A DNA stretch of 64,000 nucleotides, taken from positions 124,001 through 188,000 of the forward strand of contig JARGXX010000006.1 in NCBI GenBank assembly GCA_030374765.1. Reading direction: 5' to 3'. Origin of the DNA: Agarophyton chilense (taxonomy: Eukaryota > Rhodophyta > Florideophyceae > Gracilariales > Gracilariaceae). The notes under the pieces are model-generated. The model did no database searches, was not told where the DNA came from, and was given only the letters and a program-made list of their open reading frames with translations. Positions 12,291 through 23,400 of the stretch are shown one piece after another (the stretch's first letter is position 1; each line of letters opens with the position of its first letter). Made by a program: the position numbers and the translations under genes.

Positions 12291-14440
12291 CATCCCCCGT
12301 GGTAGTTTGTAACGGCTTCAAAATTACGCTTCCCTCGAGGGTTGCCAATTCTGGCCGGGATTTCATGTATCAATCGGTATTCAACGAGTTCCCCGTCGCA
12401 GGTTTCGTGTGTGTTCCGTCCCAGACGACCGTCATACCTCGTTGGTGCCTTTTTAGTTTCTCCTTCCTTCTTCTCGCGTTACCCTCTTTGTGTCATCGTG
12501 TTCCTTTGTCTCCTCTTCCATCTCTTGCCGTACCGTACTGTTTGGCTTGCATTGGCCGCGATGCGCACGGATTACCCAAAAGCTCGTGATGGCAGTCGCA
12601 TGTCAGCCGAATGGTCAACTGAGCACAGTGGTGGCTCTTGCCGTGTGTTCAACCAAAATACAGGTCTGGTTTCCGTGTCGGTGGGGCCCCTTCAATTCTT
12701 TTCCACTTGATAAGAGGATAATTCGAGCATCTCCGAGGACACATTGCACAACCGTCCTGGTTTGCATCGGGCGCGAGAGCAGACCGTCGGAGGGTACACA
12801 GACTCTGGTGCCGAGGAAGTACCGCACCGGTCTGCTTCTCCATCCCTGTTAGCCACCATGTCTGGTAAGGTTCCCCGCGGTTCGAACCATCTCCGTGGTC
12901 TCGCAAAGCCTCTGACCCGTCCCACTATTGGGGTCGTGGTCGTTGACAGTCCGATACCGCTTCGGTTTTCTCTTCATCACCCATCGCTGGCGAGGAATAT
13001 ATTTTTCCTCGGGGGTCCGGTCACTACGATCCGTACTCATTCAAAAGACCGTCAGCAACCCTCAACTCTTATGATCTGCTACCGAAGGAACTCAACTCAC
13101 TGCATTTTAAGACCACCTCTTGGCCTATTTTGGCTAGTACCGCTGGGTTGGATTCGCAGTTTAAACATCCCACCCTTCCTGGTCATGCCTCACGGCACCG
13201 TTAAGACAGCCATAGTCTCGGCGCCGAGCCAAGAGCTCCACAAATGCGGTCCAGGGAGAATGTTTCCTGTACCGGGAGACAGGCTTGCTTTCAGAATCGT
13301 CAGCAGCATTCACCATTTTGGGTTTTCATCCCTAACGCCATCCCGAGGGACCTTCCGTATCTGCGGCGTATGGGCGAGTTTTTCCACTTCCCCAACCTGG
13401 TGGCACTATTGCACCGTATCGGAACATCAACGAATTGGCTAAAGCTTGAGTCCGAGATGCTATTGTTTGATACACCCTTTGGTAACATGCACTGGTTGGA
13501 TCGTGACCGTTGAGGCGAGGACGCTTCCACGAAGGCCCGTAACCGTTGTCGGACTAGTCTCGTCCGTACCATACATGGTTTTCACTGCACGAAGTTCTTT
13601 TCTCAAACGGCTGAGAATCGCCGCAAATGGTATGTTACCCGTCCCGATTGGTGAAAGGGCTACGAGCTATCTCAATGGTTGTGCTTCCCGACTCCTACCG
13701 TGCTGGTCTACGTTTGCAGCCATTGCGACCGAAGAACGAAATACAATCATACCATTTGGTCTGTGGCTCTCGCGGAGTGGGCAGTTCTTGTGACCCTTTT
13801 AACTGCTAAGGCCTCCCGCGGCGGTATAACCTGGGACAGCCCTTGCTTCGACCCTCGGACTACCAACAACGATTTCTCATCTGCTGGTCGTATCTTCCCG
13901 ATTCCTCCCTCCACCGTGGATCTTATCCGCCAACTTGGTGTGGAGGAAATTCTCCTTGGTACGGAATACACCGTTGCCCAGATGAAGTCTTACGTGTAGG
14001 TGTCTCTGTCGCATCCATGGAAGTATGAGCAATGTTGGGAAGTTTGTGCGTTCGAGAACCTAGCCATCTCCGGTGAGGCGAACCGGGTGTTACCAGACAA
14101 AGAGCTCATGCGTCGGTCCCCTAAGCCCTTTACCGATGAATTGGAGACTCCGGAAGGTATTACCCCCTTCTTCTCTACCACCGAACCGGTTGGTTCCGCT
14201 GGCCTTTCTTCTATCCGCGTTTCCCGTTCGGTTTCTGCTCCTTCTACAGGAACTACGCCGTTCCTCTTGGTGAATTTTACCACTTCTGGCGGTGGTGAGC
14301 CTGTTACCGCTCTTGACATTAGTGGTGCGCTTAAGAAGATCCAGCGTTTTTGCGTGTCTCGTCTCAACCGTCCCTGTCTGCGCTCCATCCTAAAAGCTCT
14401 TGCGCTGTTGGTGCAGCTCATCCCTCGTCGTGCGGGCTAT
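12290..14440 (+). pseudogene. Unidentified decayed coding-like region
   Basis: Pro/Ser-rich open stretches follow one another on the plus strand in changing frames, most clearly at 13244-13513, 13679-13999 and 14000-14440. Segments such as FHFPNLVALLHRIG, GGITWDSPCFDPRTTNNDF and STVDLIRQLGVEEILLGTEY look like real protein and not like chance reading. The region ends where the LINE begins. It could be the ORF1 or Gag of an unrecognised element, or a dead host gene. I could not match it to a family. Composition is GC-richer than the flanks. Confidence 0.35.
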
Positions 14441-14469
14441 ATCGCGGCTATCGACATGAGAAGGGCGCG

Positions 14470-17270
14470 ATGGATTGTGAGGACAGAACTGAGAAAGGTT
14501 TAGAGGATGGGAATGTAATTGTTGAGAACGAAGGAGTACCGGCAAGAAATAAAGCGCTACAAGGAGACGTTGAGATATACACAACCAGAACACTTCAACA
14601 ATATCCACCTCGCTTCGCAATAATGGAGATGGATCAGAAGAAAGCGGAGGGAACGGACGATTTACAAATAGCATTTCTCAAAAACTTGCCAGAACTTGGA
14701 TTTTGTAGGCTTCGCCAGCTAATAAAGCGCACGTACATAAACGGGAAAATACCGGTAAGGTAGAAGCTCGCCACATTTGTGCCCATACCAAATCAAGGGG
14801 CGAGAGGCCGCTTTCGGTCCATTTTTCTGACTCCAGTGATCGCTCGTGCAGCGGAGCACATGGTCAATAGTCAATAGGGTCCTTATGAAATAGTTTGAGC
14901 TAAAGTTGCCACCACACCAGACAGGTTTTCGAATGGGGAGAAGTACGGAAGAACATGTAGCTGCAATCTGCGAGAGTATCCGGAACGATTGGGACGAGAA
15001 GAAAAAGACACTGTTAGTTTTCTGTGACTTCTCAAAGGACTGCGACTGCTTGTCACATCATAAGCTACTAATTAAGGTCGGACACCTCGGGTTCCCTCCG
15101 CACCTGTGGCGATGTATATAGAGCTTCGTGATGGATCGGCATTGGAAATGTCGCTGAGGTAGCAACAAAACAGCTGACGGACTGGTGACACAAGGGCTGC
15201 GGTAAGGCGGAACTCTGTCGCCTGGCCTCTAGATAGCGTACGTCCATGATCGTGTGGAACACGTGCAAAGGGAAGGAAAGGGGGCAAAAGTCAATTTGTT
15301 CGCTGACGACACAGATATTTGGACCCCCTACAAAACCGCCCAGTGCTGAAGAAAGCTTCAGAAGGCCTTCATAGCACTCACAGCGTACAGTCGGGGTAAT
15401 GATATCCCGATGATTACAACGAAAACTTTGGTTGTGCCCTTCACTTGGAAACAGCGGAAAGCCAGAAAAGCCGATTACAGCCTCGATGTAGAAGGCCATA
15501 GTATGGCCCACAACGGACGTGGAAAGTGTTTGGGAGTGCTGCTTGACTCAAGGCTTAGATTTGCAAACCCCTTGAAGAGTGCATCAACAAAGCATAAACG
15601 GCGAAACCACACCATGAGAGCTCTGTCCGACAAAACGGCTGGAGCGGACTGGAAAACTATACAAATCGTTAGGAAGAGATTTGCGGACCCTATCTCGTTT
15701 TACGCTGCAGGGAAAACGATCCCAAACGCTCTTAAAACCGTAATATATTCGCTAAAGAGGACAAAGAACGAAGCCATTAGGATTCAAACCGAATGCGTGC
15801 CATCAACCCCTATTGCATCTCTGAGAGAGCTTCTACCTACACGCCCACTTACAGAAGTGTCTCGAAACAAAGCAGAAATCTTTTACAAAAAGGCAATCCG
15901 CAACCACACGTTTACGCCATCAAAGTTTGCTCTAAACGCGCTGGTAAGACAGAGAGAACGGAAGAAGCAGCCAACGATGAAAAGATTAGCGAAAAAACAA
16001 ATCCCCGACAAAGGCATACCACAACTGCTTCGCTCTCCATTTCCCAAAGAGCCTGAAATGCTCTATCTTTCATGCATTATACTTGCGACGGCAAACTGTT
16101 CCAAAAACGAACCTCAGAGCTCCAAAGGACCGCCGTCACTTCAACACGTAACAAACTCCCGAAGGGAAAAACAACAAATTCTGTAACGGTTTGGTCGGTA
16201 TGCCAGAGAAACCATGTAAAAAGGAAATACGGACTGTCGTTGACTGGGAGGAAAAATGGTACTGTGGAACGGTCTACTACCCAGAAGATGACAGTCCAAT
16301 GTACGAGAATGTCGCCAAATGTCGTGAGACCATTGGTGTAGTGCCATTACTCTGGATTGACTATTTCGATAGATTTCGAATGGCTATACATATGATGCTG
16401 ATAGTGGTAAGGGACTGGACATAAACAGGCACGATCTCCATACTAAGCTATTTGTACCTCAATCTGTCTTCGCCGCTGCACACGAGATATGGGAAGCAGA
16501 TAGGTTCAGTTTTCAAATCAAAGTCATACCAGCGGGAGTTAATGTCTGTTCATATACAGCTGACATCATCGCAATGACTGCCGCTGTACGGGCGCTAACC
16601 CCGGGCTCGGAAGGAGTCATTCGAATACACGGACTCTCAAAAACTTGATACAGCGTTGTAGAGTATCATGAGGCGCCAAGCGAGACATGTGAAAAATCTT
16701 GCAAACGCGCTTTATGGTCTGAATAACGAAAACACAGTTTATGTACGTTGGATACCAGCCACTGCGGAACCGTTCAAAAAGCCGGTCTTGCACAACGCAA
16801 ACTGGGGTTGCCAATGGAAGACCAACTGTGGATCCCGATTGATATGCTGGACGTTACTGTTGCACTTTCGTCGTCGACCAGATGAGAGCGTCTACTTCCA
16901 AGGTGCCCCGCGTTTGATACAGATGAGAAGGCTGCGCGAAAAGCAGAGGTAATGCTCGCACAATTCTACACAACACACCTTCCGAGCTTACATCCGGTCG
17001 CAAGCTTTGTTGAAAAGAAAAGGATTAGATGTGACTGTGGAACAAATGTACAGAAAAATTAAGAACATGTTGTCTTTCGATGCCCACGAAAAAATGCGGC
17101 CCGTAGAGATCTATTAGCTGGTTTCCCAAAGAAAAGTAGAGAAGACTTACAAGAGTTAATTCGTCATGAACCACAGAAGTTCTTGGCCTTCATCAAGAGA
17201 GAAAGCTTTTACTGAATGCCTTCCTGAAGCTTAGTAATACAATGCTGTTGCTCAGAATACAGAAAAAAAA
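14470..17270 (+). mobile_element. LINE (non-LTR retrotransposon), 5'-truncated, with RNase H and terminal zinc knuckle
   Basis: The element starts inside the reverse transcriptase (no endonuclease is present), as expected of 5'-truncated LINE copies. RT is seen at about 14590-15330: PPHQTGFRMGRSTEEHVAAI near 14905-14965, VFCDFSKDCDCLSH near 15020-15060, and the catalytic FADD box at 15298-15309. The thumb/connection region is open at 15410-16186. An RNase H-like region follows (about 16360-16650, YTADIIAMTAAVRAL), then a terminal C-x-C ... H-x4-C finger (CDCG near 17030, HVVFRCP near 17070) and a stop near 17213. An A-rich tail with eight As begins near 17262. Stops and frameshifts are scattered through it. 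RNase H points to the I/jockey-like group. Confidence 0.75.
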
Positions 17271-17538
17271 GAGGGGACAGAAAAGGTCAGGAACAGTTTA
17301 CAGTCCGCGAAAAACGAAAAGCAACAACGCCACTCAATGCTATCGCAAGCAGAAACCAGAAAAAGGAACTTCGGAATCCTACCAGATCAGACAAGTACTT
17401 TCCATCTATAATAAAATCCAATTCTATTCTTCACCGTACCGTGTAACTTGCCAAGCAGATTTTAAACATAAAAGACACTTCAACAAAGGCCGCGAAATTA
17501 CAACGCCTACACGAAAGTTAAAAGCTTACTTTCAACGT

Positions 17539-18544
17539 TTATGAATACTTCGTAGCATCGCCTTGGGCGTCCATGACCGCCAAAAGACTCCCTTTCATAC
17601 TGTGGTACAAAGTATGGAGATATGCTGGAGAAAGCCCTTCCCACACATCAATAATCTTCTCCTTTAACTCGGCCACAGTATCAAACTGTTTTTACTCATC
17701 ATACACCTTTCTAGCCATAACACCCCTCACGTTTTCAATCATATTTAAATCTGGGGACTTGGAAGGCCATGGAAACACTCTCATTTGATATTGCAAAAGC
17801 CAATTGCGCGTGTATTGCGCAGTATGTATAGACGCGTTGTCTTGTTGAAAAACAAAAGGCAATGATTCACCAAACACTTCAGCCACAAATGGTAGTAGAC
17901 CCTTCTCCAACGTTTCGCAATAATTCATAGAATTCTGATTCCCATAAACAAACATCAGATTAGAGACTCCATAAAAAGAAATGGCCCCTGAACCATCACA
18001 GAACCTCCACCAATTTGACTTCTTGAATGAAGACGCAAATTTTTTCTTAAATCATTCCAGTAATACGCAATACTATCTGGTCTATCCAAGTTAAACTTTT
18101 TCTCATCAGAAAAACCACTTCCACCCAATAGTGGTCTAACTTGCTAATGTGACGTCTTTCCCATTCCAAACGCTTCTTTTTGTGACTTACGGCGATCTGC
18201 GGGGCCTTCAATAGTTTGCGGTATTGAAGATGTGGGCTGCTTCTTAAGATCTGTTGTATGCGGCAAACACCAATGATCAAATTGAGACGAAATTTTAACT
18301 CGTTAGCGTTGTGGTCATCCGCTCAACCCAGTCTCATTAGCAGCCGTTCGGTGGTTGGAAAAAATTTTAGAGCGTTTTTGGGATTGACAACCTTTTTTTC
18401 GTCGTCATAGCTCTTGAAAAATATTGATATAGTCGATGGTGAACGATTGAGTTGGTTTGCAATCTCTATGATGGGAAGGTGTTCCTTACGAAGGGCTACG
18501 ATTTGTTCTTTTTCATATTCACAAAAGTACCTTCGTGGAGGCAT
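17539..18544 (-). pseudogene. Tc1/mariner-type transposase, inactive copy
   Basis: Minus strand, starting at a Met near 18544 (MPPRRYFCEYEK). An N-terminal helix-turn-helix (EIANQLNRSPSTISIFFKSY, near 18415-18475) is followed by part of the catalytic domain: FQQDNASIHTAQ (second Asp, near 17845) and SPDLNMIENV (the final Glu, near 17740), spaced as in DD34E elements. The frame is open for 87 codons at 17692-17955 but is interrupted elsewhere by stops and at least one frameshift. The length of about 335 codons is normal for the family. Terminal repeats were not identified. It differs clearly from the intact copy at 18911-20210, so it belongs to another Tc1 lineage. Confidence 0.75.
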
Positions 18545-18910
18545 GCTGAACAAGTTCTGTTCGATTAAGATTGTGCACTCTGAGAGACTGCAATGGTGGG
18601 ATTGTCGCCCCAATGTTTGGGTTTAAAAGGTCATTGCGTTTGGCGGCAATTTTTAAACCAAGGGTTTGTGCGCGTTGAATTTTCGCGTTCGTTTTGGTGC
18701 CGACTTCGATGACACGCACGTGTGCCAATATTGGCGCGGGGAGTTGCACAGAAGTATATTGACACTTTATAGGTAAATGGTGTGATTTTATTTGATAGTG
18801 TTTGTTACGTGATTAAAGGACGTGCGTCGCGGTGGAATGCGATTCCTTGTTTGTTGCGTTTCGTTTTTCGGGGACTGTAGGAGCCCTGCATAAGCGTTTC
18901 TACTGTAGTA

Positions 18911-20210
18911 AAGTCTGTTTCAAAATCATATCCCTCGCGCAAATTTTCCAAAAATCGACGTTTTGGCTACAGTAAAACTAACAAAATCAGTGTGAAAAAA
19001 TTTTCAAGTAAAAAAACTGTTTCAAAATCATAACCTTTATTGCATCCTTTTTATTCTAACGCGAGTTCAGTAGTTTATTTTTGCTCCTTTAGCCTGTATA
19101 ACACTTATACAACGCTTTGGCATTGATTCTATAAAAGGATTGATAGCATTACAGTCAATCTTTTCCCAGCAATCTTTGATACAATTTTTCAGATCAAAAA
19201 CTGTATCAAATTGCCTTCCTTGCCCATAAACCATTCGGGCCAACATTCCCCAAATGTTTTCGATAGGGTTGAGGTCAGGAGAGCGCGCAGGCCATTCCAT
19301 AACCGACATATTTAGACTATTGAACCACTGTTTCATAAAATTAGACTTATGCACAGGAGCATTATCTTGCTGAAAAATGAATTCTTCTCCATGCATACAG
19401 TATGAAAAAGGTAAAAGATAGTTTTCTAGAACCTCAGCATACTTCTCAGAGTTCATTGTAGTTTCAACAAAATCCATATCAGTTGCTCCTTTAGTAGAGA
19501 TTCCAGCCCAAACCATTACTGATGCGCCTCCTGAATGCCTAGTCACAAATTCCTTCTTTTCTTTTCGTAGATCATGCCAATAAAATTTATAGCAATCTGG
19601 ACCATCAAGGTTAAACTTTTTTTCGTCGGAAAAGATAACATTATTCCATTCAGTTTTCCAATAAGCCTTTTGAGCACACCATTCAACTCGACTTTTCTTG
19701 TGATTATCTTTTAAAAAAAAAGTTTTCCTCATTTTTGTGTACTTGAACATATTTTGACGGTTGACTTCAAGCCATATTGTAGATCTTGATAGAGGCAAAT
19801 TTAGGTTTTTGACAATTTTCCCGCAAGATGAAGTGTTGCGACATAGTTCTCGCTTAATTCCGCGCTTATCGGCCGGGGATAGTGCCGTAGGACGGCCGGT
19901 TGAACGCTTTGTTCCGTATGTAGCGGGGTTTTTGATGAAGTTGCTGATTGTTTTTGGGTTGCGCTTGAGTTTTCGGGCTATATCTGCTGGAATCATACCC
20001 TGACCTACTAATTCCATGATTTCGAGCTGTTCAGAGCGTGTCAGAGGTGCGCCACGAGCCATAATTGAGCGAATGATTGTATAAAGGATATACTTTTGAA
20101 ACAGTGTTATTGACTTAGTGGTTTTTATTTGTTGTGAAATGTGCTCTACAGTACGTGAAATGCCTTTTTGGCGCAGTTTTTGTAAAGGGATATGTTTTTG
20201 AAACGCACTG
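18911..20210 (-). mobile_element. Complete-looking Tc1 element, 1.3 kb, IR/DR structure
   Basis: Two imperfect terminal inverted repeats of about 25 bp (18911-18935 and 20186-20210) share the core GTTTCAAAA-CATATCCCT and are flanked by TA on each side (18909-18910 and 20211-20212), the standard Tc1/mariner target. A second, shorter copy of the repeat lies about 100 bp inside each end (near 19015 and near 20087-20110). This inverted-repeat/direct-repeat layout is known from Sleeping Beauty-like Tc1 elements. The single transposase gene fills the interior. The element looks whole. Confidence 0.85.
19067..20062 (-). CDS. Tc1 family transposase (DD34E), intact
   Basis: 331 codons, open throughout. 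The start is the Met of MARGAPLTRSEQ at 20062; the frame stays open upstream to 20272, but that extra part runs through the terminal repeat and out of the element. Residues about 5-50 form the first helix-turn-helix (IPADIARKLKRNPKTISNFI), and about 60-110 a second HTH of the Tc3 type (RPTALSPADKRGIKRELCRN). The catalytic domain carries its three acidic residues in FSDEKKF, FQQDNAPVH and PDLNPIENIW, the last two separated by 34 residues. The protein would bind the terminal repeats and cut and paste the element into TA. Length and motifs are normal, so this copy could be active or only recently silent. Confidence 0.92.
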   Translation of the reverse strand: MARGAPLTRSEQLEIMELVGQGMIPADIARKLKRNPKTISNFIKNPATYGTKRSTGRPTALSPADKRGIKRELCRNTSSCGKIVKNLNLPLSRSTIWLEVNRQNMFKYTKMRKTFFLKDNHKKSRVEWCAQKAYWKTEWNNVIFSDEKKFNLDGPDCYKFYWHDLRKEKKEFVTRHSGGASVMVWAGISTKGATDMDFVETTMNSEKYAEVLENYLLPFSYCMHGEEFIFQQDNAPVHKSNFMKQWFNSLNMSVMEWPARSPDLNPIENIWGMLARMVYGQGRQFDTVFDLKNCIKDCWEKIDCNAINPFIESMPKRCISVIQAKGAKINY

Positions 20211-20470
20211 TATTTCGTCGCATCGACTAAATTTTGCCGGACAGAACTAATTGGGTGATATCTCGAGGACATACGACTGTGATGCCTATGCCGCTAAAAT
20301 TATTATACCCCCTGATCGGATCGATCGTAATCGGATTCCCGCGCGAGTATTTCCCTACTTAGCAGTTCTCCGCCTCGCTTCTCTCAAAGCACTTACATTT
20401 TTCGTCTGCACCAGCACCCGCTCTGCTCCAGAATCGCAACTGCCTGTTTCGAGCAGTACGGTAGCCGCAG
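20211..20470 (+). promoter_or_regulatory. Probable upstream region of the NB-ARC/WD40 gene
   Basis: 260 bp between the Tc1 element and the start codon at 20471. An AT-rich block AAAATTATTATACC (20296-20309) in otherwise GC-balanced DNA is the only TATA-like candidate. The Tc1 insertion has placed its end only 260 bp from the start codon. Confidence 0.3.
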
Positions 20471-23400
20471 ATGGAGATACCTGGCGCCGTGTCCTCCGCA
20501 GCTGCCTTGGCAAAGTTGCCGTTTGAGTTTGGTCGTCGAGTGCGGCAAGGGAACACGATACTCCAAGACCTTGAAATGCTCCGCCACTATCATGATACGG
20601 TTCTGAACATGGTTGAGCTCTCCCACCCAAAACTCGGAAATGACCATGTGGTGGAAGCATGGATCAAACAACTTGGCGAGGCGAAGGACCTCCTAGACAG
20701 GATAAAACCGAAACACAGGACCGGCATTCGCGACCGCCACGTTGTAAGGGATACAGAAAAACTCACCCAAGCGAGAAAACTTATTTGCGACGTGAAGAAT
20801 AAACTCGATGATACCTTGAAGATTATGGAAACCTCACCTGATACTTTCAATGATCATCATTATGAACCCGACAAGCCAAAGCAGTCTTTTCGCCATTGTG
20901 ACCAAGTGGACGATGTGGATGAGGAGGGGATGATGGTGCGCGAGGGAAGGCTGCGAGAGCTTTTGCTATCCGAGGGAACGCGGTCGAAACCTACTCCAAT
21001 TTTTTGTGCTCGTGGGCCTGGAGGAATGGGGAAAACAGTAGCTCTCAAATGGCTATGCAATGACTCTGCAGTTCGGAATCGTTTTAACAATGGAATCCAT
21101 TGGTTTTCGTTCGGAGCAGACCTGGAAGACAGAGAACTGATGGGGCAGATTCGAAGGTGTGCCCTGGATTGTGGAATGAGATCCGTTTCAGAGGAGTTGA
21201 AGAATGAAGCAAGCGTGGAGGTGGCCATCTGCAAGATTGGAGCATGTTTCAATAACAAAGCAATTCTTCTGATCGTTGATGACGTGTGGAATTCAAGAAA
21301 AGAAGAACTTCTTTTGATTCGAAGGAGTTTGGGTGAAGGATCTCACTGCGCGATGGCAATCTCAAGCCGCGAAGTTGAAGTTGCCACCGCTTGTGATGAA
21401 GTTGTGACTTTTTCATTCCTGCACTCAACTGGGGGGATTTCGAGAGATGTTCTTTTATCAGCTTTGGATGACAATAAGCGAGAAGACGTTTTGGAATGGT
21501 TGAATCAAAGCCAGGAATGCAGTATTTCTTTCGAGAATGGAATGCGAGAGTGCGGCGGTTGGGTCCTGTGCTTGGCAGTTGCTGGGGCACTGCTAAGGGA
21601 AGATATTGAGGATTGCGAGGACGTAGAAGAGGCAGTCGGGACGCTTCGCACGTGGGCACGGAGCTTGGTGGACGAAGCGGACCTCACGGGCGGCGGCACG
21701 CCGGAATATCCCCGCGGACTTCAACACATTGTGAGCCAGGGCTTAGAGCACGCGAAGCAGAACCTAGGAAAACGTGGCTTTCCGGATGCTCTGTCGTCGT
21801 CGGTTGCTGAAAAATTCATGCGACTGTGTGTGATGCAGAAACAGAGTGCGATGGCGGTGAATGTATTAATGAAAGTTTGGATGCTTGGAATGAAGGAAAC
21901 AATGCGAGTAGCAAAGGCGTTGAAAGAAATGTCACTGATAGAAGTGGTTCGCGTGAAGAAAGTTGGAAAAGTGATTCGTGTTCATGACAAAATGATTGAA
22001 TTATGTCGAGATCAGGTTGGTGAAGGTGAAGTGGGGAAGCATCATGAAGAACTACTTGAGACATTTCTTGGCGTATCTACGCGAATTCATTGGCGCGAGG
22101 ATGTTTTTTACCGTCCGTGGTGGAAACTATCGGCCGTATCGGGCGAAGGGGAGTACATAATGGAAAACCTGGGGCATCACCTGGCAGAGGCAGGACTAGA
22201 AAAGGAGTTGTGGGGGGTTTTGTGCGACGCAAGATTTGTGATGCAATGGCTAAAAGACGGACGTGGGTGGATCGGTGTTTCCGAGAATTTCGACAGAGTT
22301 GTTCGAGTGGGATTGGAGGCGAATGAAGGATTGGGCGTCCTACGAAGAGCCTTGCAGAGTTCATGGCCATTAATAAGTAATGCCAGGTACTCGCTGGGGT
22401 TCGAGCTGTATAATCGTTTGGATAAACAAGCGGGTGCAAGCGTTTGTCGATTTTTAAGAACTATAGAGCAGTTCGCGATTAGTCCATGGATACAGCCCGT
22501 TCAGCCGTACCTTGTTCCTTCGGACAGTCGAGAGGAGCATTGCTACCATCTGGGATATGAGACAGAGCCTATGTGGCTTTCGGAAGACTTTGGTACCGTC
22601 ATCGCTTACAATGAATCGAGAATGAAACTGATTGTCTTCGATGCTAGACAACAGAAAGCTTTGCATGAGGTGCCTTGCGGAACGTCCCACGCCATGAGCT
22701 GCTCAAGAGATGTAACTCACGCAGTCCAAGTCCTCGAAGAGGATGGATGGCTTGAAACACGATTACGTCACATTGCGAGAAACGAAACAATGGAGGATGT
22801 GTCGGAAAAGCTGAGAAACGAAGTACTGGATGTGTTTTATAGGTGCGGTGAAGCGTCTGCGATTCATTCGCCACAGAAATTCGCTGTTGTATTTAATGAC
22901 ACTGTAACTGTCATCCGTGTCAGTACCGATGGCAGCACACAGCACACGAGACTCCCTGGACACGAAGGTAGGGTGAGGTGTGTCGCGTTCAGTGCGGACG
23001 GGACGCGCGTGGTTTCCGGATCGGATGATCGAACTGTGCGGGTGTGGAGCGTGAGCAACGGCAGGCAGCTTAGTGTGCTCTCTGGGCATGAACATTGGGT
23101 GAAGTGTGTCACGTTGAGTGCGGACGGGACTCGCGTGGCCTCCGGATCAGATGATCGAACTGTGCGGGTGTGGAGCGTGAGGGACGGCAGGCAGCTTGGT
23201 GTGCTTTCTGGACATGAAGGTTGGGTGAGGTGTGTAGCGTTGAGTGCGGACGGGACTCACGTGGCCTCCGGATCGGATGATCGAACGGTGCGAGTGTGGA
23301 GCGTGAGCAACGGCAGGCAGCTTAGTGTGCTCTGTGGACACGAAGGCTGGGTGAGGTGTGTCGCGTTCAGTGCGGACGGGACGCGCGTGGCCTCTGGATC

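Noticed and set aside
12342-12906. Overlapping open frames on both strands
   Set aside because: No frame is favoured by any motif; they are covered as part of the unidentified decayed region.
20297-20310. Firm TATA box for the receptor gene
   Set aside because: Only an AT-rich block; position and consensus are too weak without transcript data.
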